64,000 bases of DNA from Paucibacter sp. KBW04 (lineage in GTDB: Bacteria > Pseudomonadota > Gammaproteobacteria > Burkholderiales > Burkholderiaceae_C): assembly GCF_003852425.1 (NCBI RefSeq), contig NZ_QAJN01000002.1, positions 290,787 through 354,786 of the forward strand. The letters are read 5' to 3'. A program made the translations under genes and the position numbers. Shown here piece after piece: positions 1 through 7,620 of the stretch. Every line of letters begins with the position of its first letter. The first letter of the stretch is position 1. The notes under the pieces were generated by a model. The model did no database searches. It was not told where the DNA came from and saw only the letters and a list, made by a program, of their open reading frames with translations.

Positions 1-1751
1 GCAGCGCGTTCAGCCGCAGCCTCTTGTTCCTGCCGCAGCTTTAGCGCTGCTGCGGCTTCTATTGCGGCTGCCCTTGCAGCTTCTTCTGCGGCTTCTTTTG
101 CGGCAAGTTCGGCGGCCAGTCGGGCTGCCCGTTCGGCCGCTTCGCGGGCAGCTATTTCGGCAGCGAGGCGCTCAGCGGCTTGCCGCTCAGCCTCTTTCTT
201 CGCGTGTGCGGCCTGCTCGGCGGCTTCTCGTTCGGCTTGTTCTCGTTCGGCTCTTTGCTGCTCCGCATCACGCAGGGCTTGTTCTGCGGCTTGCTTTGCG
301 GCTTGTTCCGCAGCCAGCTGAGCGGCGGATTGCTCGGCTGCCAGGCGTGCAGCCGCATCCTTTTCCGCCTGCCGAGCCGCTTGCTCGGCGGCTTGCTGTG
401 CAGCGATGCGGGCGGCAGCTTCCTGGGCCTGTGCCTCTTGCTCGGCTCTTTGCCGCTGCGCTTCACGAAGCGCTTGTTCGGCAGCCTCGCGTTCGGCGTC
501 CAGACGCGCCGCTTCACGCGCAGCCTGCTCTGCGGCCAAGCGCTGTGCTCGTTCTTGCTCCTGCTGCAAAGCCTGTGCAGCTGCAGCCAACGCTTCCTCC
601 TGAGCCAAACGCTGGCGCTCGGCTTCGGCGGCCATGGCTTGCTGGGCGAGCTTCTCTGCCGCCAGTTGCTGCGCCCTCGCCTGCTCCGCCTCCAGGGCCT
701 GCGCCGCGCGCTGCGCCTCGGCTTCTTTGACGAGCTTCTTCGCAGCCAAGGTGGCGCGACGGCGTGACAAGGCTTGCGCTTTCTTGTGGGCCAGCAAGGC
801 CTCTTGGCTCAGGCTTTGTACTTGCCTCTCGTGATGGACCCTGGCTTGCGCGATCTGCTGCTGCAGCAAACGCTGCAACTCAGCGGCACGGGCTTCTTGC
901 AAAGCACGCTCCAAGGCCTGCGCCTGGGTTTGACGCTCCGCCTGCTCTTGCGCCAATCGGCGCATGGCTGCGGCTCGGGCCAGCTGCTCTCTGGCCTGCC
1001 GTTGCAGCGCGAGTTGCTGATCTTTCAGAAGATGGGTAGCCAAGCTGTCGGCGCGCACCAGGGCTTCGCCCAGTTCGGTACGCCAGGCGGCGATGCGCGT
1101 CTGCGCCTGCGACAAGCTGGCCTGCAACAGCAGCGGCCAGCGCAAACGCTGGGCCAGGGCCTGAGATTCCCACTCGGCCTGTGCAAAACCCTGCTGTGCT
1201 TCTTGCTGCAAATCATGAAGCGCTCGGCGGGCCTCTTCTTGGCACAGCTGCAGGCGCTGGGCCAAGGCCTGGGCACGTGCCTGTTCTTGTTCAAGCCTCG
1301 CGGCCTCGGCCCGCTCGGCAGCCATGTCCAGCTCCTCAACCCAGGGGAGCTGCTCGCGGCTGCGACGCTTGGGCGAGGCCGTGGGTGCAGCGCCTTGGGC
1401 CAAGGCAGGCAGGACCTCATCAACGAGCACTGGGGCCGGGTCTTGCTCGGCCGAAGCGGCGGGCGCTGTCCGCCCACTGATATCTTCCACATCGACCACA
1501 TCGACCATCGGCCAACGCTTCTCGGCCCGGGCTGCAGCGACGGAAGGTGGCTGCGGCACCTGGCGGCCCTGGAACATGGCCGTGTTGGCGTTCAGGGTCT
1601 CTTGCGAGATGGAGAGGTCCAAGGGCTTGTTGAGCGCGCGCAGGCGCTCGTTGAAGTCGTCCAGCACCTTGTTGGGGTCAAAAGACGACGACGCGCTTGA
1701 AGCGAAATTAGAAGAAGAGCGGGAGGAATTCCCGGAGTCACCGGCGGCCAT
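1..1751 (-). CDS. Ala/Glu/Arg-rich TolA-like coiled-coil protein (3' end beyond window)
   Basis: An open frame with no stop runs from the ATG at 1751 to the left edge (583 codons visible). The first ~140 residues are Ser/Pro-rich and look conserved-globular or linker (DPNKVLDDFNERL around residue 24). From about residue 140 to the edge the protein is almost only Ala, Glu, Gln and Arg in repeats such as AAEQAAREAARLDAE, which predicts one very long alpha-helical coiled coil as in TolA. No membrane segment is visible in the part present. It starts 43 bp after the Pro-rich gene and probably shares its transcript. The extreme composition creates long false frames on the other strand. Function unknown; a structural or envelope-spanning role is only inferred. 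Confidence 0.75.
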   Translation of the reverse strand, partial: MAAGDSGNSSRSSSNFASSASSSFDPNKVLDDFNERLRALNKPLDLSISQETLNANTAMFQGRQVPQPPSVAAARAEKRWPMVDVVDVEDISGRTAPAASAEQDPAPVLVDEVLPALAQGAAPTASPKRRSREQLPWVEELDMAAERAEAARLEQEQARAQALAQRLQLCQEEARRALHDLQQEAQQGFAQAEWESQALAQRLRWPLLLQASLSQAQTRIAAWRTELGEALVRADSLATHLLKDQQLALQRQAREQLARAAAMRRLAQEQAERQTQAQALERALQEARAAELQRLLQQQIAQARVHHERQVQSLSQEALLAHKKAQALSRRRATLAAKKLVKEAEAQRAAQALEAEQARAQQLAAEKLAQQAMAAEAERQRLAQEEALAAAAQALQQEQERAQRLAAEQAAREAARLDAEREAAEQALREAQRQRAEQEAQAQEAAARIAAQQAAEQAARQAEKDAAARLAAEQSAAQLAAEQAAKQAAEQALRDAEQQRAEREQAEREAAEQAAHAKKEAERQAAERLAAEIAAREAAERAARLAAELAAKEAAEEAARAAAIEAAAALKLRQEQEAAAERA

Positions 1752-1794
1752 GCCCTATTGTGAAGGCCAGGCCCTCACCCGCCCGTCGGGCGAA

Positions 1795-3321
1795 CTACCA
1801 ACGGCAGCCCTTGTCCCGCAAAGCATCGACGGCCAGCGGCACCACCGCCAGCAGGCCAGCTTCGCCATAGGCCTTGCGGCAGTCCTGCTTAGCGGCGTTC
1901 TCCATCTCCTGGCTGAGCTTGGATTTGCGCTCGGGCGGCGTGGGCAACAAGTCCAACACGCCGCGCGAGCCACGGCCCGACAACTCGCCGCCACGCGGCC
2001 GTGGCGGCAAAGACAGATTGAGCTGCAAGGGCGCTTGCGGCGCCGAAGCAGCGGCCGAAGGCGGCGTGGCCACATCGTGACCCAGCCGCGAGCCCGCATC
2101 CGGCGTGCCAAAGCGGGCTTGTGGCGAGGGCTGGCCGGGCTGACCCAGCCGAACGGACGAACGGTCTTGCAAACTGGCAGCTGGCTGGGCGGCGGCCGGG
2201 ACCTCGGCGGCAGGATGGGCCGCAGCGGGGTTCTGCGCGGGCGTTGTTGCCGGTGCCGGTGCGGGCACGGCAGGCGCTGGCGGCAGTGCGGGCGCGCGCT
2301 CTAGCGCGCTGGGCGGCAATGGCTTCAAGGCCGAAGGCGCTTGCAAGGGCTGGGCGGCAAGGCTGGGCAAGGGGGCGGGCTCGGCCAAGGACTTGACAGG
2401 CGGCAGAGGCGGCGCAGGGGCTGCAAGCTCAGGGGCAGCGACGACCGAGGGAACGGGCACGGGCACTGGCAGGGATTCAGGCACAGGAGCGGGCCGGGGC
2501 TCAGGCCTGGCTTGCAGGGCTGGCAATGCCGGGGCGAGGTCCAGGGCCTGAGGTGCCGCTTGAGCACCGCCCGGCTTGAGCAACAGAGGCGCGGGGCGGG
2601 CGCGCTGCACGGCCGGGGCCGGGGCCGCCTCAAATGTCTTGGGCTGAGCTGGGGCCTCGGGCGCGGCCGGCAGTGCTTCAAACTGAGGCACATTCAGCGG
2701 CGCCGGCACAGGCAGGGCCTGCTTGGGCAGGGCGGCCAGCGCGGGGACGGCGGGCACAAGAAAGGGCGCGGGCTGGGCCGGAGCTGGCGCGGGTGCAGGC
2801 ACGGGTGCGGGTGCGGGAGGCGGAGCCGCCACAGCCGCAGTCTCAGGCCTCGTCACAGGCCGGGCCTCAGTCGCAACACTGGGCTGAGGGCTAGGTTTGG
2901 CTTGTGTCGGCGCCTCGGCCTGCCCCTCTCCTGCTGCAGCCTGCCAGGTCCCGAGCTGGGCCGCGCCGGGCTGCGTCGGCCTGGGCTGATCGGCCGCGGG
3001 CAAAGGGCGCGGCGCCCCGCCAAAACGAGCCTGCTTGGCCTGGCCGACGGGCCCGGCATTGTCATCGGGTGCGGGGGGCAGCTGAGGCCTGCCGCTGGGC
3101 TCACCGTTCTCCGGGCCACGCAGGGTGATATTGAGTCGGCCCCAGACGCCCTCGCCCGGCTTGGCCGTGCCGCCCGGCGCATTGCCCAGCAAGAGCACCA
3201 GCCAGACATGCAGCAGCGCCGCCAGCAGCAGGCTCTGCTTGAGCTGGGCTTCGGGCAGCGGCTTGGCAGGCAAGCGAGCGCCTCGGGCGGCGGCAAATGA
3301 GAGGTGTCGGGCTTGGAACAC
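1795..3321 (-). CDS. Pro/Ala-rich TonB-like membrane-anchored protein
   Basis: 508 residues. A hydrophobic segment near residues 29-47 (SLLLAALLHVWLVLLLG) predicts a single N-terminal membrane anchor. It is followed by about 380 residues of Pro/Ala-rich sequence with many PAPAPAP-type stretches, as in the periplasm-spanning part of TonB. The C-terminal ~50 residues differ: charged, with two cysteines (KQDCRKAYGEAG and DKGCRW), and they do not look like the usual ~90-residue TonB fold. The start is a GTG at 3321 without a clear ribosome site, so the true start may lie a little downstream. It precedes the coiled-coil gene on the same strand. A TonB-like or cell-wall-spanning linker role is inference. 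Confidence 0.65.
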   Translation of the reverse strand: MFQARHLSFAAARGARLPAKPLPEAQLKQSLLLAALLHVWLVLLLGNAPGGTAKPGEGVWGRLNITLRGPENGEPSGRPQLPPAPDDNAGPVGQAKQARFGGAPRPLPAADQPRPTQPGAAQLGTWQAAAGEGQAEAPTQAKPSPQPSVATEARPVTRPETAAVAAPPPAPAPVPAPAPAPAQPAPFLVPAVPALAALPKQALPVPAPLNVPQFEALPAAPEAPAQPKTFEAAPAPAVQRARPAPLLLKPGGAQAAPQALDLAPALPALQARPEPRPAPVPESLPVPVPVPSVVAAPELAAPAPPLPPVKSLAEPAPLPSLAAQPLQAPSALKPLPPSALERAPALPPAPAVPAPAPATTPAQNPAAAHPAAEVPAAAQPAASLQDRSSVRLGQPGQPSPQARFGTPDAGSRLGHDVATPPSAAASAPQAPLQLNLSLPPRPRGGELSGRGSRGVLDLLPTPPERKSKLSQEMENAAKQDCRKAYGEAGLLAVVPLAVDALRDKGCRW

Positions 3322-3425
3322 GGGGCAGGCAAGACGGGCAAAAGCGAATGGCTTTGGCCGCAGTCTAGCTGCGCATTTGAGCGGCGGAAGCGAGTTCCGG
3401 GCAGGGCCCGGGCCTGCCTGAAAAA

Positions 3426-3941
3426 TCAGGCCTTCTCGTTCTGCGCGGCCTGCTGCTTGGCCTTGATGTCATCAGGCGACCAGAACAACCAGCCGCGCGC
3501 CTCCATCAGCTCGCGGATGGCCTGGCTCTGGCCCTGGTTGACCTTGCCGGCGATCAGGCCCAGGCGCACTTGCATCTCGGGCAAGGCCATGCCGGCCTCG
3601 ACCAGGTCCTGCTTCAATCGGGCCAGCACGATGCTGCGATAGCGCTCCGAAGTGAAGAGCTTGAAGCGCCCGGTCGGCAGCTCATGCTCTTCCTGCATCT
3701 GCGCCAGCTTGACGCCGGGCGTGTCGGCATAGGACTTGGCCTCCAGCGCCAGCAGCTCGCCGCGCGCCAGATGCAAAGCCACCATATCGACGCTGGGCCG
3801 GGGCGCCGAGGTCTTGCCGATCTGGCGCTTCTCGTCCTGGCTCAGATTGACCTTGACGGCGCGGCGCACCCAAAACCCTTCGGCCTCCAAAAGCCTTTGC
3901 ACCGCTTGTTCAAAGCCGTCTGTTTGTGTCGTGCTCGTCAT
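3426..3941 (-). CDS. Hypothetical protein with PD-(D/E)XK nuclease-like motif
   Basis: 171 residues. The order of conserved-looking polar residues fits the PD-(D/E)XK nuclease core: an early helix with Glu11, Asp52 in SVDMVAL, then Glu67-Ala-Lys69 in LLALEAKSY on the following strand. The middle holds 'RFKLFTSERYRS' and the C-terminus is helical and charged. No signal peptide or membrane segment, so cytosolic. Its ATG overlaps the stop of the upstream GntR gene by 4 bases (ATGA), so the two are very likely co-transcribed and coupled. I do not recognise a named family; the nuclease-fold assignment rests on the motif pattern only, and it could equally be a non-catalytic member. Confidence 0.6.
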   Translation of the reverse strand: MTSTTQTDGFEQAVQRLLEAEGFWVRRAVKVNLSQDEKRQIGKTSAPRPSVDMVALHLARGELLALEAKSYADTPGVKLAQMQEEHELPTGRFKLFTSERYRSIVLARLKQDLVEAGMALPEMQVRLGLIAGKVNQGQSQAIRELMEARGWLFWSPDDIKAKQQAAQNEKA

Positions 3942-4744
3942 TGTTTTACTGCTTCTTTTGTCTTTGCGGTTTTCTTGGCGGCGGCCTTTTTGGCGGCCGG
4001 CTGGGTCTTGGCGGGCTTCAGAGCTTTCGGCGCCTTCACCGCCGCAGCGTTGCGCGCCCGGGCCGGCTTGGCCTCGGCGGCTGCCCCGGCCTCGCTGGGC
4101 CCAGACTGCTGCTGGCGCAGCAGATCCAACACATTGATGCTCAGCCGCGCCGTGTGATTGCGCATGGCCTCGTAGGAGCCCTCGGCATCACCGGCCAGGA
4201 TGGCGGCCAAGATGGCCTGGTGTTCTTCGTGCGAGACCTTGAGGCGGCGCTCCACCTTGGTTTGCGCGGCCCGAAAGGGCGCCAGCTGCTCGCGCAGCTT
4301 GTCCAGAATGCCGGTCAGGCTGCGGTTCTGGGCGCCGGCGCTGATCAGCTGGTGAAACTGATGGTTGAGCTGCAAATAGCCCGCCTCGTCGCCACGCGCC
4401 ACGCAGTCTTCGCTCTGCTGCTGAACCATGGCCAGCTGCTTCTTCTGCACTGCACTCATGCGCTCGGCACTGATGCGGCAGCACAAAGCGTCCAGCTCCA
4501 CCATGGCCTCCAGCATGTCGGACAAATCGCCCAGTCCGATGCTGCGCACGATGCCGCCCTTGCGCGGCTCCAGCTCGATCAGGCCACGCGCATGTAGCTC
4601 GCGCAAGGCCTCGCGAATCGGCGTGCGTGAGACCTGAAAGCGCTCGGCCAGCACCAACTCCTCCAGCTTCTGGCCGGGCGGCAGTTTGCCGCTGACGATG
4701 TCATCGGTGAGGCTGCGGCATATCGCCGCGGAAGCGTTGCCCAT
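3938..4744 (-). CDS. GntR-family regulator, FCD subfamily, with Lys/Ala-rich tail
   Basis: 268 residues. The N-terminal ~70 residues are a winged helix (AERFQVSRTPIREALREL is the typical GntR recognition helix). Residues ~75-210 form the helical FCD ligand domain, with the His-containing stretches LNHQFHQL and SHEEHQAIL expected for metal/carboxylate binding. The last ~45 residues are an unusual basic tail of Lys, Ala and Pro (AAKKAAAKKTAKTKEAVKQ) like bacterial histone-H1-type proteins. FCD regulators usually repress catabolic genes and release DNA on binding an organic acid. It is divergent from the VOC gene at 4914; paired TGTATACA-type sites lie in the intergenic region and again before the FAH operon. 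The effector is unknown. Confidence 0.88.
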   Translation of the reverse strand: MGNASAAICRSLTDDIVSGKLPPGQKLEELVLAERFQVSRTPIREALRELHARGLIELEPRKGGIVRSIGLGDLSDMLEAMVELDALCCRISAERMSAVQKKQLAMVQQQSEDCVARGDEAGYLQLNHQFHQLISAGAQNRSLTGILDKLREQLAPFRAAQTKVERRLKVSHEEHQAILAAILAGDAEGSYEAMRNHTARLSINVLDLLRQQQSGPSEAGAAAEAKPARARNAAAVKAPKALKPAKTQPAAKKAAAKKTAKTKEAVKQ

Positions 4745-4833
4745 TTATGTCTTCCTATGAGTCGGCTTGAGTAAGAACCTGCGAGCCTGATTCTAGCCTT
4801 CAGGAACACAACAGCCCTGACTTTGCCGCCAAT

Positions 4834-4862
4834 TGCATACATATTCAATTCGATGTATACAT
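4834..4862. promoter_or_regulatory. Probable paired GntR/FCD operator
   Basis: In the 169-bp gap between the GntR gene and the VOC gene, TGCATACA (4834-4841) and TGTATACA (4854-4861) lie with centres 20 bp apart. The second is the core of a perfect 10-bp palindrome, ATGTATACAT (4853-4862), the class of site FCD regulators bind. The same spacing recurs at 15709-15736. The position between divergent genes suits autoregulation plus control of the VOC gene. Confidence 0.6.
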
Positions 4863-4913
4863 GCAATCTTGCAAATCTCACTCACCTAAAACCGATCTCA
4901 AAGGAGAACCACC

Positions 4914-5384
4914 ATGGCCGGCAAACTGCGACACATCGCCATCTCATGCCCCGACCCCTGGGCCGTAGCGCCCTTTTACGAGCAATCCTTCGGCATGAAA
5001 AAAGTCGGCGAGACCGACTCCTCGCTGGCGCGCGGCATCTACCTCAGCGACGGCGTGATGTGCGTGGCCTTGCTGAATTACAAGAGCGATGAAGCCGCCG
5101 GCGAGCGCGGCCGCGAATTCGTGGGCCTGCACCACATCGGCTTTTGGGTCGATGACATCAAGGAGGCCAGGGCCGAATGCGAGGCCGCTGGCGGCGCCTA
5201 CTACATGGGCGAGGTGCCGGTGAAGGGCAACATCTTTTACGAGGTCAAGTACAAGGACCCCAACGGCGTCATCATCGACCTGACCGACCACGGCTGGGGC
5301 GGCGCCGCCAAGGACGTGGTGGGCGCGGCCCAAGCGCCGGCCCTGCGCCACCCGGATCTGCAGGCGAACCGCGAGGGGCTTTGA
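4914..5384 (+). CDS. VOC superfamily protein (glyoxalase/dioxygenase-like)
   Basis: 156 residues with the paired beta-alpha-beta-beta-beta layout of the vicinal oxygen chelate fold. KLRHIAISCPDP at the N-terminus and LHHIGFWVDD in the second half each carry a metal-ligand His, and DPNGVIIDLTDHGWGG is the typical closing strand. A clear ribosome site (AAGGAG at 4900-4905) precedes the ATG. The gene stands alone, divergent from the FCD regulator and followed by a terminator, so it is a likely direct target of that regulator. Family members act as lactoylglutathione lyases, extradiol dioxygenases or epimerases; the substrate cannot be told from sequence. Confidence 0.82.
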   Translation: MAGKLRHIAISCPDPWAVAPFYEQSFGMKKVGETDSSLARGIYLSDGVMCVALLNYKSDEAAGERGREFVGLHHIGFWVDDIKEARAECEAAGGAYYMGEVPVKGNIFYEVKYKDPNGVIIDLTDHGWGGAAKDVVGAAQAPALRHPDLQANREGL

Positions 5385-5420
5385 GCGCCCATTCTTTGGT
5401 CCATTGCTAAGAAACGAAAC

Positions 5421-5457
5421 AGCCCTGCGGCATTTGCCCCAGGGCTTTTTCTTTTTT
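5421..5457 (+). terminator. Rho-independent terminator after VOC gene
   Basis: AGCCCTG (5421-5427) pairs with CAGGGCT (5440-5446), with GGC/GCC pairing inside the loop region. A run of T broken by one C follows. It ends the VOC transcript and isolates the agmatine operon downstream. Confidence 0.85.
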
Positions 5458-5482
5458 GCGACGCATGGTTTAGGAGCAAGAC

Positions 5483-5512
5483 ATGAACAAACCAGATCAA
5501 TCAAACCAATAA
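5483..5512 (+). other. Possible 9-residue leader ORF before aguA
   Basis: ATG at 5483 opens a 9-codon frame (MNKPDQSNQ, stop TAA). AGGAG at 5472-5476 lies six bases before it, a better ribosome site than the one before aguA. It sits between the VOC terminator and aguA, 69 bp before the aguA start. It may be a leader peptide or chance; nothing else supports translation. Confidence 0.25.
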
Positions 5513-5581
5513 ATCTCGTTTTTTCTCAAGCCGAGTCCAGACACCATTCGCAGCCATCGCAAGGGCTTTGAACAAAGATGT

Positions 5582-6658
5582 ATGGACTATCGAGCTGAGC
5601 TGGATTTTGATTGCCTGAGCGCGGGCTACCGCATGCCCGCCGAATGGGAGCCTATGGCCGCCACCTGGCTGGGTTGGCCGGTCTTGCAAAACCGTGAGGA
5701 GCTTTGGGGCCCGCACTACGAGGAAGTCTGCCAGGCCTTTGCCCTGCTGGCCCGCACGATTGCCCGTGACCAGCCCTGCATCGTCGCGACCCACCGGCCT
5801 CAGGTCGCAAGAGCGAAAGCGCTCTGCGGCCCCAGCGTCCAAGTGCTTCCCTTGGACCTTGAGGACAACTGGGTGCGCGACTGCGGTGCCATTTTCCTGA
5901 ACCAAAGCCAAGGCCCGGCTCAGCTGGCCTTGGGCTTTCGCTTCAATGCCTGGGGCGAGAAGTACCGCCCCTACGAGGGCTGCGCCCGCCTGGCGCAGGA
6001 CATGGCCCAAGCCACGCAAATGCCGCTGATCCGATCGGAGATGGTGTTGGAAGGCGGCTCCTTCTATGTGGACGGGCAAGGCACGCTGCTGACCACCGAG
6101 AGCTGCCTGCTCCACCCCAATCGCAACCCCGGCATGACTCGGACCGAGATCGAGCAGGAGCTGCGACGCATGCTGGGCGTCAGCAAAATCGTCTGGCTGC
6201 CCGGCCATGCCGCCGAGGTCGAGACCAACGGCCATATAGACGGCATCGCCTCTTTCTTCGCGCCTGGCCAGATCCTCTTCAATGCGGCCGACCCAGACAT
6301 GGGCGACTACTACCGCAGCATGGAGGAGAACCGCCGGGCCTTGGCTCTGGCCACCGATGCGCAGGGCCGCCAATTCCAGTTGCTGGATCTGCCCGTGCCA
6401 CGCGGCGCAGCCAACTACGGCAGTGAGCGCTTTTGCGACTGCTACGCCAACTACATCCTCACCAATCACGCGGTGATCTCCACCGCCTTCGGGCTGCCGC
6501 AGGACGAGCAGGCACGCCGGGTCTTTGCCCAAGCCTTTCCGGGCCGGCGGGTCGAGCTGCTGCCCATTGCCGCCATCTCGATCGGCGGCGGCGCGGCGCA
6601 CTGCTCTACCCAGCAACAGCCTCTGAACCGTCATCCACGCCAGGGAGACTCCGCATGA
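5582..6658 (+). CDS. aguA: Agmatine deiminase (cytosolic)
   Basis: 358 residues, close to the usual length. Agmatine deiminase converts agmatine to N-carbamoylputrescine and ammonia. Family motifs seen: YRMPAEWEP (residues 16-24), W97-V-R-D-C-G102 (usually WMRDSGP), LEGGS (156-160), ESCLLHPNRNPG (173-184), H218-I-D220-G, and the nucleophile Cys341 in GGGAAHCSTQQ. There is no signal peptide, so it acts in the cytosol. The aguB ATG overlaps its stop by 4 bases. The ribosome site is weak (AAGGG about 16 bases upstream); an out-of-frame ATG lies at 5578. Cys replaces Ser in the WxRDxG motif, a mild oddity. It is the first of four family members within 9 kb. Confidence 0.93.
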   Translation: MDYRAELDFDCLSAGYRMPAEWEPMAATWLGWPVLQNREELWGPHYEEVCQAFALLARTIARDQPCIVATHRPQVARAKALCGPSVQVLPLDLEDNWVRDCGAIFLNQSQGPAQLALGFRFNAWGEKYRPYEGCARLAQDMAQATQMPLIRSEMVLEGGSFYVDGQGTLLTTESCLLHPNRNPGMTRTEIEQELRRMLGVSKIVWLPGHAAEVETNGHIDGIASFFAPGQILFNAADPDMGDYYRSMEENRRALALATDAQGRQFQLLDLPVPRGAANYGSERFCDCYANYILTNHAVISTAFGLPQDEQARRVFAQAFPGRRVELLPIAAISIGGGAAHCSTQQQPLNRHPRQGDSA

Positions 6659-7620
6659 CTGAACGCCACCTCACCGTCGCCGCCATCCAGATGGCCTCCG
6701 GCGACTGGGATCTGCAAGCCAATATGCAGCGCGCGGAACGCCTGATCCGCCAGGCCGCTGCTGCTGGCGCGCAACTGATCGTCTGCCCCGAGTTGTTTAT
6801 GTGCCCCTACTTCTGCATCGACCAGAACGTGCAGCATCTGGAACTGGCCGAGCCTTTCGAGGGCAACCCGCGCGTCGCCCACTTTGCCCGCTTGGCGGGC
6901 GAGCTCGGCGTGGTGATTCCCATTGGCTTCTTCGAACGCGCCGGCAACGCTGCCTACAACTCGGTGGCCATGGCCGATGCCGACGGGCGCATCCTGGGGG
7001 TCTACCGCAAGACCCATATTCCCGACGGGCCGGGCTATACCGAGAAGTTCTACTTCACACCCGGCGACACCGGCTTCAAGGTCTGGGACACACGCTACGG
7101 TCGCATCGGCCTGGCCATCTGCTGGGACCAGTGGTATCCCGAGACCGCCCGCAGCCTGGCCCTGATGGGCGCCGAAGTGCTGTGCTTCCCCACCATCATC
7201 GGCTCCGAACCGCACAGCGCCGAGATGGACACCGCCGGCCACTGGCAGCGCACCATGCAAGGCCATGCCGCCGCCAATATGGTGCCGGTGCTGGCCGCCA
7301 ACCGCATCGGCCGCGAGACCGGCCTGGGCAATGGCAACCCGCAGCAACAGGCACTCAGCGCCAATTTCTACGGCTCCAGCTTCATCGCCGATCACCTGGG
7401 TGAAAAGGTCGCCGAAGCCAACCGGGTGGACGAATGCATCTTGATCCACCGCTTCGAGCTGGAAGGCATACGCCTGGACCGCCAGAGCTTTGGCTTCTTC
7501 CGCGACCGCCGCCCCGAGATGTACGCCGCCTTGCTCAGCAGCGATGGCCAGCACACCCGCCCCGATCTGCGCCGCCCGGCGCAATTCCTTCCCAACGACA
7601 CTCAGGAACAAAACCCATGA
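6655..7620 (+). CDS. aguB: N-carbamoylputrescine amidase
   Basis: 321 residues of the nitrilase superfamily. The enzyme hydrolyses N-carbamoylputrescine to putrescine, CO2 and ammonia, completing the two-step agmatine route begun by AguA. The catalytic triad is visible as Glu46 (VCPELF), Lys119 (VYRKTHIPDGPGY) and Cys156 (GLAICWDQWYPE); the last two stretches are the AguB signatures. The start is the ATG at 6655, which overlaps the aguA stop (ATGA) and is followed at once by the conserved strand TVAAIQMA; an upstream in-frame start at 6433 lies inside aguA and is not credible. No signal peptide, so cytosolic. Its own stop overlaps the next start by 4 bases. Confidence 0.94.
   Translation: MTERHLTVAAIQMASGDWDLQANMQRAERLIRQAAAAGAQLIVCPELFMCPYFCIDQNVQHLELAEPFEGNPRVAHFARLAGELGVVIPIGFFERAGNAAYNSVAMADADGRILGVYRKTHIPDGPGYTEKFYFTPGDTGFKVWDTRYGRIGLAICWDQWYPETARSLALMGAEVLCFPTIIGSEPHSAEMDTAGHWQRTMQGHAAANMVPVLAANRIGRETGLGNGNPQQQALSANFYGSSFIADHLGEKVAEANRVDECILIHRFELEGIRLDRQSFGFFRDRRPEMYAALLSSDGQHTRPDLRRPAQFLPNDTQEQNP

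Noticed and set aside
62-3300. Several long plus-strand frames with Leu/Arg/Gly/Cys-rich translations
   Set aside because: They mirror the Ala/Glu- and Pro/Ala-rich minus-strand genes; composition is unnatural and no motifs or ribosome sites support them.
5501-6634. Minus-strand frame of 377 codons opposite aguA
   Set aside because: It lies antisense to a gene with complete catalytic motifs, and its translation has no recognisable domain.
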